A DNA stretch of 64,000 nt from Perkinsus chesapeaki (lineage: Eukaryota; Perkinsozoa; Perkinsida; Perkinsidae), in contig JAAPAO010000107.1 of assembly GCA_013115145.1 (NCBI GenBank), positions 8,148 to 72,147 of the forward strand, in the 5' to 3' direction. Below the pieces are notes generated by a model that worked only from the letters and a program-made list of their open reading frames with translations, did not search any database and was not told where the DNA came from. Positions 33,262 through 45,230 of this stretch are shown here, piece by piece; position 1 is the first letter of the stretch; every line of letters begins with the position of its first letter. Both the position numbers and the translations under genes were made by a program.

Positions 33262-33620
33262 TGTTGGGGTTTCTGTGAGGCACAGTTGAGTTCATCCCAC
33301 CCGAAGTTCTCTGAGCAGCCGTCCTCGATCCTAAGAGCGTTGCTTATCATGAACGATGTGACATGTGGTTACTCGGTATTGTTATCTATGCCTTGTGCTA
33401 CAATCGGGTAAGATCTTGTTTCTCAAATGGGCCATTCGAAATGGCATCTAATGTATCTCGACGCAGCAAATCGCTGCCAGCAATACGGCTTCATAGTCTC
33501 GTAATGAAATTATTGGCTTCAAGGTTTTTAGCTGAGCAAGGACAACGCTCTCAGTACCCTTCACGTGCCGGTATATAATGATCTAGGCATAATTCAGACT
33601 AGCCAAAGAGCTCCAACGTG
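33262..33620 (+). pseudogene. Stray copy of the IKS1-like kinase subdomain VIII-IX exon
   Basis: 33262-33415 aligns base for base with the kinase exon at about 23130-23275: GGCACAGTTGAGTTCA, then CCCGAAGT, CTCGATCCTAAGAGCGTTG, TGCTACAATCGGGTAAGATC including the 5' splice site. Frame-breaking changes have removed the open frame. Weak resemblance to the next kinase exon (GCCGGTATATAATGATC) appears at about 33565-33600, so intron sequence was probably copied too, suggesting DNA-level duplication instead of retroposition. No other kinase exons are seen nearby. Confidence 0.8.
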
Positions 33621-34077
33621 CATGTTTGACACGACAGAAGGTAAGACTCTCAGCTCTACCACTTTAGGAAGACTTTCTACGAGAGAACCTCAAGATATAA
33701 TGGTATACAGCCTGTAAAATACAGGGCCAGTTGCAGTGGGACACTGACATAATAATAATCTCGTGGTCGTGGCCGCGACTCAATTCGATCGAGCTTGGTT
33801 ATAAAAATTGACCTGAGCGACAACTCGGTAAGTTCGGACCGGGTCTTGCGGGCTATGGAACTTGTCGACGTTAGGTGTAGAGGCGATGACTAGAAAGAAC
33901 ACTACACTTGCAGTCTAACCGGAAACTAAAGCCCTTTACTATGTGGGCGAGCGTTCCACGGACAGCGCGATTGACGCATTATCATGTTGGCTTTTGCCGA
34001 AGATAAAAGAAATTCATCGAAGAGAATTATCAATGAAGATTTAAAAAGTGACTTCCCTCCAAATAGTAAAGATATGT

Positions 34078-35070
34078 TCATAACAGCTTCGCCACAGCCG
34101 CGTCGGCATAGACCAACCCGAATTCCAGTGGGATACCAGGAAAAAGCTTTATACCCTTTTTAGAGGTATCCTTGAGGAGTTCCTTCGCTTCAATAGGAGA
34201 TAGATTCGAGTTGATGCTGAAAAGGATTGCCGCAACACCAGCAACGATGGCAGATGCCGCTGAAGTTCCAGAAAACTCACCGTAAGGCTGACTCAGCAGA
34301 GTCGTTTTGATAGACTTACCAGGCGCAGCAATGTCAACATAATTTCCGTAGTTGGAGAAGGCCGCCAATGTCATGTCAGTGCTGTCTGTCGCAGCAACAC
34401 ATAACATTCCTGGCACCCGCCTAGTTAGAGAGCACGGATACCTTCGGGCTCTCGTGATATTCTCGGCATCATTCCCAGCGGTGACGATAACAAGTATCCC
34501 CGCCGCTACCGCTTCTTGGATCTTTTCCTCTACCTTCATTCTCAACACTAGGCCAGAAATAGGCATAAGGATTACTTTGATATTCATTGCATCCTTGTGG
34601 CGAATGGCGTAATCAATGCTATCAGCTTCGGCCTTTTCATCGAAGTGTTTTTCCAAAGAAATGGGCATGATGTTGACAAGGTCTGCGACACTAGCAATAC
34701 CGATAGAGTTATTGATAGTAGCACCGACGACACCCGCCATCATTGTACCGTGTCCACTCTTGTCAGATGTATCCGTAGTTTTCTTAATAACATTATAACC
34801 GGGAACAACATTTCCAACTAGGTCAGGATGGTCTCGTTCAACTCCGCTATCGATAAGAGCTACCGTAACCTTCCTTCTTGCTACTGTGGCCGAAGCCATA
34901 CGCTCCCACGCTGCCGGTACACCAGCTAATTTTAAGTAGGGTCTCTGTTGGCTGTATAAAGGGTCGTTTACAGGCAGATCATTTGCTTTACCGGCTACAC
35001 TCCCTTCAGCCTGCCTTACAATTACCCCTGAACAGATGAGAGTCAGCACGGTGAGGAGTCGGTGGCACAT
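34078..35070 (-). CDS. Secreted subtilisin-like serine protease (S8), copy 3
   Basis: Single exon, 330 codons. The signal peptide is MCHRLLTVLTLICSGVIV, followed by NDPLYSQQRPYL, a conserved pre-catalytic segment in this family. The triad is Asp in ALIDSGVERDHPDL, His in SGHGTMMAG and Ser in SGTSAASAIVAG; the oxyanion Asn is in VTAGNDAENI. The pro-region is short and lacks an I9 domain. Its 5' flank is duplicated at 32.3-33.0 kb next to the truncated copy 2, making copies 2 and 3 the youngest-looking pair. Confidence 0.92.
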   Translation of the reverse strand: MCHRLLTVLTLICSGVIVRQAEGSVAGKANDLPVNDPLYSQQRPYLKLAGVPAAWERMASATVARRKVTVALIDSGVERDHPDLVGNVVPGYNVIKKTTDTSDKSGHGTMMAGVVGATINNSIGIASVADLVNIMPISLEKHFDEKAEADSIDYAIRHKDAMNIKVILMPISGLVLRMKVEEKIQEAVAAGILVIVTAGNDAENITRARRYPCSLTRRVPGMLCVAATDSTDMTLAAFSNYGNYVDIAAPGKSIKTTLLSQPYGEFSGTSAASAIVAGVAAILFSINSNLSPIEAKELLKDTSKKGIKLFPGIPLEFGLVYADAAVAKLL

Positions 35071-35159
35071 AATCGAACGAGGAATCGTTTACCTGGTTTC
35101 ACTGCGTCTCCCTTGTCCCATGATGGAGCTTCCTGTGGCGCTCCACCGTTGGCGGAGGC

Positions 35160-35815
35160 TCTATGAGTTGAATCCTACTATGATGCGGTACATTTGCTGG
35201 ACGTCAGTTACTTGTGGCTTACGCGCACCCCACTGCGGTTCAAGTATAAGTTTTCGCGTCTTACACTGCTACTCAGCCTATCCTGCCGGCTGGAAAGTGT
35301 TTCGCAGTTGCAGACAGGAGGATCTTGCCACACGAAGTCACTCACATTGACGAAGTTCGCTACTCTCGAAGCTGGTCACCTGGCTTCATCATGTTTGTTC
35401 ACAGATCATCGATCGTGTTTGCCTCATTTTAGTGATTCACGGGGCTAAGAGGAACCTTATTCGAGAAGTCCTTGAGAGGCCGAGAGGCAAAGCCATAGTG
35501 GCTTAACTGCTGTGTAGCTAAATTGGGGAAGGATCGCCCAAATGGTATCCTACGGAGGGTCTCTATGATGTTGGATACGCCGAGTTTTCTTAACATGCAT
35601 TTTTAACGCGATAAAGGGTAGTGTTCCAGGAGCACGAGAATCGTAGGTTGATCAAGCAAGTTGTGAGGACCATGACTAGAACGACCACGTTCTCTCGTCG
35701 CCTTATGAGTATACCAAAGAAGGCTCCACGTGAGCCAGTCATGGAGCCTTATGGGGACAGGACAGGCTCGACTGGTGACAGGACTTCCATCCACTAAACG
35801 CCGGAAGGACAGCAA
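35160..35815. repeat. Segmental duplication, copy B (5' flank of subtilase copy 3)
   Basis: Partner of 32340-32960; the same order of matching patches, with moderate divergence and small indels. Shared anchors include GATCATCGATCGTG and TAACGCGATA. Confidence 0.75.
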
Positions 35816-36150
35816 GTAATAGTTTTGTCTTCTTCTATATACACAGAGATGAGTGGTCACGTCCTAATGATGCAGATTGCTTCTGTCGAGGAGTTCTCGA
35901 AGCGATCATCCCTCGATGGTCGGTTCTCGTTGCTTCGTTCTCTCTTTGAAGGTTGGTCCCTATGTTTCTACAGTACACATACACCGCAATATATATGTTA
36001 GCCTTTCACGTTTGCAACCGTTCTACTAAGAGTCCTTCCAATCTACACTTTGTGAGACTTCATGACTTGCCGAGCATTTAATTGATCATCCGAGCCTTAT
36101 TTCTGAGTCAGTTGAGAAATTAAGGTTCCTCGAAGATTTATTCAATTTTT

Positions 36151-37643
36151 GTGGATGTGCCAGATTTCTTCAATCGCCCGCCTATGGACTTCCAAACGCA
36201 GCTCGCGCGCTTAAAGTCTATCCGAGAGGCCCTCGAGGCGCCGGAACGTAAAGCCTCTGCAGCTACCCGACTGGACCCTGCAGCATTATTACAGGAAGAA
36301 TGGGATCGTATTAAGGCTCTCCATCAACTTGGACTAGCGAAAGTGCTTGAAAACGCCTGTTCAACGCGAAAGGGGAGAGAACGCTTGGACCACGAAAGAC
36401 ATGAATCAAACAAGGAAAATGCTGTGCCGCCGCTCTCTGAAGAGAGTATCCCAAAGAAGAGTCCTCTCCGCGAGCTAGTAGTGAATGCTCCGAGACTACC
36501 AGCAAAATGGGGGCAGGACAGGCCTCTCTCTTCCGAGCCAATGTGGCGAGACACCGACGACATTGTCCTGGACTCAGATGCCATGAGAATTCTCATACCT
36601 GCAGAGTATCATGTGGCAATTGGCGTGAATGAGTACAATGAATGCTTTAAAGATGTTAATGAGAGATGTGAGTTCACTAGCTGGCACACTACGATTTATT
36701 ATGGGAGATAATTGCGTTGGTGTGGCGACGACCAGGAATGCTTCCATGTTTCAGTGAGACACATAGAAGAGAGGCTATTCGACGCTTCACGGAACCATGA
36801 CGTGCATAGCCCTTGGAAACAAGCGGGTCCCGGCACGACCTTACTATCTCAGGATGAGCGTACGGAACCAAATTCTAATTACTAGCTTCAGTGTCTCTGT
36901 GCAGATAATGCCGATGAAGAAGCGCACAGTCATAGTCACCAATTGCCGGTTGAAGGTGCGAATGCACAGATACGGCAGAGTGTGCTCACTGAAGTATCGA
37001 AGACATATGTTTCTATTGTATAGGTCTAAGGCTGATTCCGGCTTCTCAGGTATCGCCAGTTTCATCCATCAGATCGCCATCCTTGCTTCACCGCATGGGG
37101 GAGCTGGAGGCAGAGATGATAAACGCTCAGCACAGCCTCGAGCATTTGAGAAATCTGATTCCTTCGGATAATGAGAAGGACTCGCAGGTTCACGAGGAGC
37201 TCGGACAGGTCAGTTTTCATTAGGGAGCCTAGACTGGGTCTCACGTCATTGGCGAATACATGGGTTTCCATTGAGGGTGCTCCTAGGCACTCAGAAGCGG
37301 TATGCCTAGCGTTTCGGAAAATGCTTTCTGAAGGATAAGCGAGTGAGTCTGTGTGAGTTTATGCCCCATCGCCAATGGCTTGGTTAGACTGTTCATTCTC
37401 TATGCAACGGCCTCCGAGGTGTGAGCCGTTATCATATTGATGGTCCCGATTTGGGACTAACGATCGCCTTCTTCTCAGCATCTCAACATCGCTAGGGGAA
37501 GGCATCGCGCAGAGCCACGTATTTACTCTGAGAGACTGCGCTATCGCTCAAGTACTGATACTGCTATACTCCGAGTTCCTTCTGACATGTCTGTAACACT
37601 ACAGCGATTTCGAGCTCGCATAAGGCGCAAGAGAGCAAAATGA
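36151..37643 (+). CDS. Coiled-coil hypothetical protein, five exons
   Basis: Exons 36151-36667, 36755-36859, 36905-36993, 37050-37208 and 37479-37643 join in consistent phase (1, 1, 0, 0) with GT-AG introns of 87, 45, 56 and 270 nt. The product is about 344 aa. It is rich in Glu, Arg and Leu helices (QLARLKSIREALEAPERK; LRHIEERLFDASRNHD; RMGELEAEMINAQHSLEHLR) and ends in a basic tail (LQRFRARIRRKRAK). There is no signal peptide or membrane helix. The family is not recognised; a cytoskeletal or centrosomal protein would fit the composition, but that is a guess. An additional exon may hide in the last intron. Confidence 0.65.
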
Positions 37644-38343
37644 ATGTGTAATCATCCTTATGGATGATTTTTGAACGTACAAGGTTGCTAATTGTTGCGT
37701 TCGCGGGCGAGAATGAGAATCCATGAGCTCTTTCTAGGGGCCTCCAAGTCTCTAGTACCAACTCACTGGTACTACCCCAAGGGAAGAATGGAAAGGAACT
37801 CCTTCTAGGCAGAACTCCCTCCGCGGCTGCTGTTCAGCCAGCGAGCTAGTAGACCTGAGGGCCTCTGGTACGGGCATGCCCAATCAGTTGAGACACACCG
37901 GGTCCAGGTCACCGACTCAATGCAGCTTGTGTATTAAGCCTAGGCATATGCAGGGAATTATTGGTGCTGCATGAAAGTATTGATCTCGGTGGAGTACTTA
38001 CAGGCTGTAAATTCTCCAGCTAACCCTGTAGGTTACAGATTTGGTTCGAAGTTGAACTATGCATATACGCTCACAAGTTGGTATCTGCGCAATCGCGTAT
38101 GAACAAGGCGTAACAACAGTGTGCTGGAAGATAGTCATTTTAGTCCTACTGCGGAACCTTGAGAACGTTTCTTTGAAAAGGCAGCACGAAATCGTGTTTA
38201 TTCGCAATTGACATGTCCAGTCTGCATGGAGCTAGGTCATAAGTACGGATTATGGTTCGTCGTGGAATCAATTGAGGATTCCTCATCGAAGAGCGGCCCA
38301 CTTAGTTCCACCACTTAGGGCTTATTACGGTTAGACTCTTTCA

Positions 38344-41300
38344 ATGGTAGCCGGCCCGGTGGATCCCCTAGAAGTGCATGGGCTGCCGCAGTGGGCCTGG
38401 AACAACCTCAATGAGGCCTTGGATACTCTCGGGAGCAAAGTGAGGAGATATTTCTCAACTCGCATGGCGCAACTTTTTCGTAGGAAGAAGACGCTCATCT
38501 CTCGCCGATAATGTTTTCCATCCGTACTCGCCTCATTGAATGTGACACAAAGACTCAAGTACAGATCGGCCAGAGTATTAGTCATCCAACGGTGAGCTGC
38601 AGTAGCCCGTCCGGCCCCGCTGTTCCACTTCCCGAGGAACGTACAAAAAGTACGCACGTATTGGAGTAGAAAAATTAGCTCTGGCTCGACGCTCAGCACC
38701 GAGCTTGTCCTTGAAAGATGTCCTTATTGTGGTGGCATGCAGTCTACCATTTTATCTATCGATCATATGCCCGGAGTGGTACATAGATGAGCTCTTCGCC
38801 ATTACCAGGAATGAGGTTCGTGAAATACGTTAGGCAAATGGCCAATCCCATCACAGGACGCCCGAGGCGAGACGCCGATTCTAGAAATACTTCAGCACGA
38901 CTTCTGGGGCAATCATATGTGGTCAGAAGGTCACTGGACCCACAAAAGCTATAGACCGATCGTCACAATATCTTACTGGTAATCAACTTATGCTAGGTTC
39001 AGTTCTGGGCCAGAACTTCTGGCTCCTCGGTTTAGGTTGCAGTATTGGTTTAATGGATACCTCATCAAGCCTCAGCCGTTGCGTGTATTCTCTTGTCTAC
39101 TCAACACGACCACTGCGCTGCTGCTCGCCCTTGTTCTCTGCAGAGTGTATAATGTGAAAGGCAGAATAGCAGCAGTCTGCGCTGGTATCTTTGCTGCTCA
39201 CCCGATTCATACGGTAACGATTCTACCTCGGTAGAAGATTATCCATTTTTCGCGTCAGGAGAACGTCGTCTACCTTGTTGGTCGTGCTGATATTTTCGCT
39301 ACAGCTTTTTGGCTTATTGCTGTGCTCGTTCATTTCGAGGTAGCCCTGCTCGTACTACGCTTACTCAAGTGGAGCTTTCAGTTGACCGAACGCCGTTTTT
39401 CCTCCTTCCCTTCAAAAGCAACAATGCCTCTGTTCGCTCTAATTATCTTACTTGCATGCCTCAGTGGATTTAGGTGAGTCCCTTGGGAGCCGCGGCGAAT
39501 TCGCCATGCTACTGAGACCGCGAACCTATGAGTGTTTTTGACAGCAAGGAGCCCGGTTTCACGGTCCTTGTCTTCCTAGCGCTCACGCAAGTATTGAAGC
39601 GACAGGGGTAAGCAGTTGTGGACGGAATGTCCGATGGGCACCTTTCATCGAGATTCCTGCCAGACCATCTCGGTGGAAGCTAGCTGCTTGCCTGCTCGCA
39701 TCCTTCGGGGTTATTTTCAAGTTTAGATCATGGCTGGTCGGCGGCACGAAGGTCAGCTCAGTTACGACTCAGGGTTTGGCAGTAAACGGTCTCGTCAGGT
39801 CGACTTTTCCTATGTCGATACCCCCATACCGTATCAGTCTGACATCTCGACCCGCACACTATCATACCTCCACGTTCACGCAGTCTATGCCCAGCTAATC
39901 CTTTTACCCATCAATCAATCCTGGGACTACAGCTACAATGCTATCCCCGTCGTAAGTGGCCTTCCTTCAATAGAGCCGTCAGACCGAGGGTTTGTTCAGA
40001 TTAAATCACTAGAGGACTATCGTGTACTCGGTATTTTGGCTTGCTATACTGCCCTTCTTTGCCTGGGGAACTCGGCCATCCGCAAAGTAAATGTAACGCT
40101 CCCGGACTACACCGCAAACGTACTTCAGAGCAGGTACGCGAATCTGATGATCCTCGTCCGCTGCTCTCCATAGCAGCTGTCCTTTTCCCATTCGTTCCTG
40201 CTTCCAACCTGTTCTTCGTTGTTGGTACGGTTGTAGGAGAGCGCCTATTGTGAGTTCACTTGGTGAGACAGGCACGTTAGGAGAATTTCCTTTCGAGGTA
40301 TATTTCGACGATCGGCTTAAGTATCGGTCTCGCAACCACTGTGCGATCAACCGACAGTAAAGGTGAACACGACTACTTTCTGGCTCGTCATGTCCACCAT
40401 TCAGTTCCAAGAAGACTTAAACTGTTACTCTTCGCATATATTGGCTTGTCCATCCGTCGCACACGCCACTGGGGATCTCGGGTTTCCTTATTCGGGCAGG
40501 ACGCTGTGAATTGGCCTCGCAGCGCGAAGACTCTGCATCAGTTCGCGACCACATTGCACAGGTGCACTCCTGGCGCTGCCTAAAACGAGTATCATTTGTG
40601 CCAGGGCCGATCATTTGGAGGAAGCTCGGGAGCTCTATCTCGCTTCGCTATCAATATTTGATGATAACGCCCTTACTGACTACTGCATAGCTCAGATTGA
40701 TATTGAGACTAATCGGTTCAATGAGGTTTGTTCCAGAAATGAGCTCCAGCGGAAGCTTGCCACAGGCACATGATCGTTTCCTGAAAATTCTTGCGGGCCA
40801 TGGAATAGGTTTCGGTAGCTTCAACAGGTTCCTGATCATGGTGGACTTTGGATTCACTTTGACAGCAATGCGCAAGTACCACAGTAGGCCTTGTCACCGG
40901 CTGTAAACTCATAAGAGCAGATACGATGAAGCAGTTCCCGTTCTGAAAGAAGGCCTGACGCTGAATGAAGACGTGCCTCATGCCCTCAACGCACTGGGAA
41001 TATGTTATCTCCAACTGGGCGACATAGCGAAGGGCGTCGAGGCATTTCGGCGTGGTATCCATTACGACCCTGAAAATCCCTGGCTGTGGAGCAACTTAGC
41101 AGCAGCGCTGCTCATCGGTGACAGCTAGTTACAGAAAGGTGTGTGACGAGGCTCCTCACAGGTGAAGGCGCTGATTCGGCTGGTGAAGCTCAGAGATGCG
41201 CGGCTTTCGCTGTTGAGAAGTCAACAGAAGCTATGGGATTTATTCATCCCAAGTTTACTTTGAATTACGAGCTAGCCACGGCGAAGGTCGAAAGCATGAT

Positions 41301-41355
41301 AGATATATCTGATTCCCAGCCTCAGCTGGAATTCTTCTTTCATAGACTATTGTAA
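38344..41355 (+). CDS. TMTC-like multi-pass membrane protein with TPR repeats (candidate O-mannosyltransferase)
   Basis: A many-exon gene matches the TMTC layout in order: start exon 38344-38439; luminal acidic segment (CPEWYIDELFAITRNE); DFWGNHMW and HKSYRPIVTISYW at about 38865-38980; YWFNGYLI through FAAHPIHT ending 39213; VVYLVGRADIFATAFWLIAV (39259-39473); SKEPGFTVLVFLAL (39545-39607); RSWLVGGTK (39664-39751); DTPIPYQSD through WDYSYNAIP (39799-39951); then LFPFVPASNLFFVVGTVVGE, YISTIGLSIG, RRTRHWGSRVSLF and C-terminal TPRs (HALNALGICYLQLGDIAKG). Introns of 45-56 nt remove the in-frame stops. Animal TMTC proteins are ER O-mannosyltransferases. The last exon ends at 41355. The 5' exon is the least certain part. 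Confidence 0.78.
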
Positions 41356-41969
41356 ATAGGCGATAGGTTTAACGTGTTCTCCCATACAACATTACTGCCT
41401 TGCGTACGCTCACTCCAATCCAGTAAAGGTGTCAGACCCAGCTAAATCCAGATAGAGTCTTCTGCTCGAGTCCGTCGCCTCATCGGGAGGAAGTTTTCTT
41501 TGAGGAGATTTCCGGCAGTACTGATAACATCTCTTCAAGTACGGATGTATAACTCGCCACGTTGATAATTGGAGGCTACCAATGAAATACTTAATACCGA
41601 AAACCTGCTGCAGCTTGAATGGATTTAGGGTACATCAAGGCGGGAGCGGCCACGAAGTTGGTTTTGAGTCGACAGTCGCACGCACACGCTGGTCACTGCG
41701 CGCGCCTTGATCTCGATATCTTCTGGTGCTCATATAATAGGCACAATGTGACTGAGTATGCAACTCTTTTGTGCCGTTTGTGTAAAGTGCTTCAATGAGT
41801 GATGCAAATCTATGCTCAGCCCTTTTGGTCTCGTCATATTGGCAATTTGCTTTTGAAGTCATGTCTCCCGCCAATCACATCTCGAAGGGGCCAATGAAAG
41901 TTGAGAGGTAGGGTGCTGCAATATGCCAGGCTCTTCCATACTTTATCGGATAGGAGATCTCACCGTCTA

Positions 41970-43921
41970 ATGTTCAGGTTGACAGGAATAGCGCAAGACT
42001 GCGTTGTATCGGCAGTATTGTTCATCGCATTTTGCTACTGCTGGGGGGTGGGTGATGGAAGGTGGGTGAACAGGTAGAGTCCCTCAATGTCACGTCACTG
42101 GCTCCCAGGAGTTTCGCTGAGACCATCGACAATGTTGTCCATCTAACGTTATGGTTTTTACCTCGTAATTTAGCCGTAGGGGCACACTGGGTAAGATCAC
42201 GTAAACGACTTCATTATATATCATCATTTCTAGGTCTTCTCTTTGGTCGCCATCATCGGCTCCATTTGTCTTGCCGTCTCTCCGATACCTGGTCTGGGTA
42301 ACAGGAAGGTTGTGAAGGCGGCCTCGTTCTGCATCACACTCGCCGCGGCCTATCAGTTTATCATGCGATGTCTCACTTCTGGTTTGTCCTCAGTGCTTTC
42401 TGCTGTGTCAATTTGACTCTGTACAGGTCCATGGTGTATTCGTTCGGTAGTCTGCGTAATCATACCGGTTGCTATGTCGATGTATTCTCCTCGAACCAAG
42501 GCAGTCGATGGTTTATCTCAATTCTCGGCTTGGGTATCTCAGCTATGCCTACGGTTAAGACATCTCTGTCGTGCTAGGTTGTCTCCCTCCGTATTCCACC
42601 GTTTGCTGCTCTCATCGCTCCGGTTTCTATAAGCCTTATCACTATGGAATCCTTGGGAGCGTCAATAATAAGTGCCGAGAAGGCTAATGCTGCGGTTAGC
42701 TCCGAACTATCTAGTGCGCTGTTAGATGCTGCATTAGGTTTTCGCCCTGTGCCTCTTGCAGGCCGCCGCTAACCAGATTAACTCGGTCGCGGATTTCTAT
42801 AACGGTATTGATGATGTTCAGACTGCGTCTGACAGGAGCTTAGTAGACGGAATACTCACACCGAAGTCCATGGTGAATCTTCCTTTATCGGTATCCTCTC
42901 AAAAACATGTTCAGATATGGTCAGCCGTGTGTCTGACCAGCATATCAGCCGTTCTCCTGCTATCCACCTTGGTTGGTCTTGACTATTCCTATTGGGCATA
43001 CGCAGTCGCCGTTTGGACTTTTGAAGCATCGCTGGCGGTAGTGATTGCTCACTCCATGGAATACGGCAGCAGTTTGTTTTCCAGGTGTTTTACACTTACG
43101 GTCCATTCCCACTAAAATACTATGCTATGGGCGACTTGATCATGTACGTGTATATTCTGGCGCCTTTATCGAATTTCGCGTGGTCTCTCCCAGATTCCTT
43201 TTCTTTGGTCCTGGTGTGTGCGCCATGCTCGCCCTATGGACTGCCGATCCTACCGTATCCCTCTCTATTATTCCAGTGGTTTTCCTCTTTGTATTGCCGA
43301 GTCTCCTTGTTACCATTGGTGTAAGAGTTCGTCCGGCTCTCCCTGCACCGATGTAGCTCTCAGATACTCAACGCTAACAACATTCGTGATCTAGATTCTG
43401 ACACTGAGGCTGGTATATATACGGTTGCTAACCTGCTAGGTCACAAAAGAAGTCGCATGTATGTTAGCGTGTACCCTCCTTATAGCGACGAGTTTGCAGT
43501 TACTTCACCGTCCTTCAATTGGCACCACATCTACTGTCACTTCTCATCGCTTATTTCTATCACTGCTATGGCATACTCTTTTCATTAGCTATCATGCCTC
43601 GATCTCTCTCTACAGTGTGAGTATACCTATCATTTGCTCCTTTATTCTCGAGGCTTGATTCAGTACCCACGTCTGTTTGGGCGCCCAGGATGATCCCCAA
43701 TATAAGATGGTTGTCAAGTACGCCTCGCATACTACGCTCATGTATGGCCTTATTACGGCAATGGGCATAGCCACTGCTCCGATGGGGGCTGGTCTTGGTG
43801 AGGTAACTCTTTGAATACCTCAGATTTCTAAACAATTCCCCTGTTTCAACTTTTTCAGGTCAGTCTCGGAGGAGTCTTCGTGTCCTCAGCTGTATGTGCA
43901 TTCCTGTACCGCGTTGGCTAA
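41970..43921 (+). CDS. UbiA-family prenyltransferase, UBIAD1/MenA-like, with N-terminal membrane extension
   Basis: UBIAD1/MenA enzymes prenylate naphthoquinones in membranes. The diagnostic motifs are present: first Asp-rich region at about 42765-42860 (NQINSVADFYNGIDD, SDRSLVDGIL), the conserved YTYGPFPLKYYAMGDL at about 43090-43135, and the second Asp-rich region at 43360-43430 (NNIRDLDSDTEAGIYTVANL). The C-terminus (YKMVVKYASHTTLMYGL, then VSLGGVFVSSAVCAFLYRVG) ends with the stop at 43921. Exons join at GT-AG introns such as 42191-42233 (AVGAHW to VFSLVAII). The UbiA fold seems to begin near VVSLRIPPFAALIAPVSI (about 42578). The preceding 500 nt encode further hydrophobic helices, which may be an extension or a separate gene. 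The exact start is unresolved. Confidence 0.75.
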
Positions 43922-44890
43922 ATAGTTCGCACGGAATAGGCTCAGGCTCATTTTTCGCGAATGTGGAATTTTATTTTCGTAGAGTGACTATTGACGATCT
44001 TTTCTCTAATTGCCAAGTGTAGGCACATACCATCTCTCCTTAATCGCTGATTGGTGACTGCGCCCTGCGCGCAAGACGTCCTTGCTACACTCATTACTGT
44101 CTCATCATCATGTTAGACGAGATTTCGAGTTGGCTGGAATGTTTTTTGTTCAATTTTCAAAGTGATTGGTCAAATACACATAGGCCAGACAAGGGACTGG
44201 GATGCCTCGACACGCACTAATTTCCCGAGTACATTTCAATGCTTCAGCATTTTTAGACTCCCATAGTGTATAGCCTATCACGCAACCGCGACCAATTGTT
44301 GAGTAACAGCGGTTAAGTTCGGGCTCTGTGGGGTTAGTATGCAAAGCTTGAGGCTCTGCATGATTCTAGGGCAGTAATCATAATAAGACTAGCGAGGCTC
44401 TTAACAGTCTGCGTATCTAATGAACGCTGGCAATGTGACAGGCCTGACGATCCCTGTCACTTGTTCTCTACCATTAGGTATTTCTCCACGTCGTTTCACG
44501 GACGTCGCGGTGCCTAGTTGCCAAGGCATTTGCGTTAAATCAGCTTTCTTCTCGAGCCGTACGGAAGATACCGCGTCCTGCTGTGTTGTTCTCCTTCTAC
44601 CAGTGGAAAATGCCAACGAACCAATTTTCGAATTCCACGTAAGGCTTAGCCGGCTTGCAACCGAGTAGTCCATATCAAACTTGAGCCGCTTGGGTGCAGT
44701 CCTTCATTCCAAAAGTAAACCGACTGGGAATCTGAGAAAGTGTAGCCATTTTGAATCGGAGTGTCCGGCATTGAACCACGCCAAACAGGTAGGTGTCTAT
44801 GAAGGAGTTCGGCATACCGCCTCATTGCTCCTCCACATGTGTCACGAATGCGCATACCAATCTCGACTCAGTTTACCTTGTTCGGACATA
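43922..44890. other. Intergenic region, no supported gene
   Basis: Both strands have 80-90-codon frames at 44401-44673 that overlap each other and carry no motif. Left unassigned. Confidence 0.4.
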
Positions 44891-45230
44891 ATAGTCTGCA
44901 TAGTTCCGACCTTCTATTAGGCCTGAGAATGACTAGGGTATCGTGAGGTAGCCTTGTGGTGCCTCGACATAACATAAAGCAATTTCTACGGATAGCTCCA
45001 CGGTGAGGTATCCATTGCAGCACAATGTACGCGCCCATGGGACAAAGAATGCACCGCAAAGACTAATGACCCAGCTTGACACTGGAAGATCAGTGGGCTT
45101 ATATTCATGATCTGTTGACCGGAAGATCTCATTCCTTTATATAATTTAACTCGTGTCGTCATCCTCAGTTATTTCGCTGTGGCACTATTCATTAGGCACA
45201 GCAGCGAAAACACAACCCGCACGATTGAAC
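44890..45230 (+). pseudogene. Decayed copy of a subtilase promoter and signal-peptide region
   Basis: This stretch resembles the 5' flank and first 25 codons of the protease gene at 45595: the shared order is GTGAGGT-GT, a block with GCGCCCATG or GCACCCATG, GACCCAGCTTGACA against GACCAAGCTTGACA, then a reading frame with SYFAVALFIRHSSENT against GYFAGALAIRHTGENI. The start codon and everything after the leader are lost. Confidence 0.65.

Noticed and set aside
39214-39258. In-frame stop suggesting the TMTC-like gene is a pseudogene
   Set aside because: A 45-nt GT-AG intron removes it and joins HPIHT to VVYLVGRAD (via Glu-Asn), exactly as the family requires.
44401-44673. Two overlapping 80-90-codon frames on opposite strands
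   Set aside because: No way to choose between them and no motif; probably intergenic.
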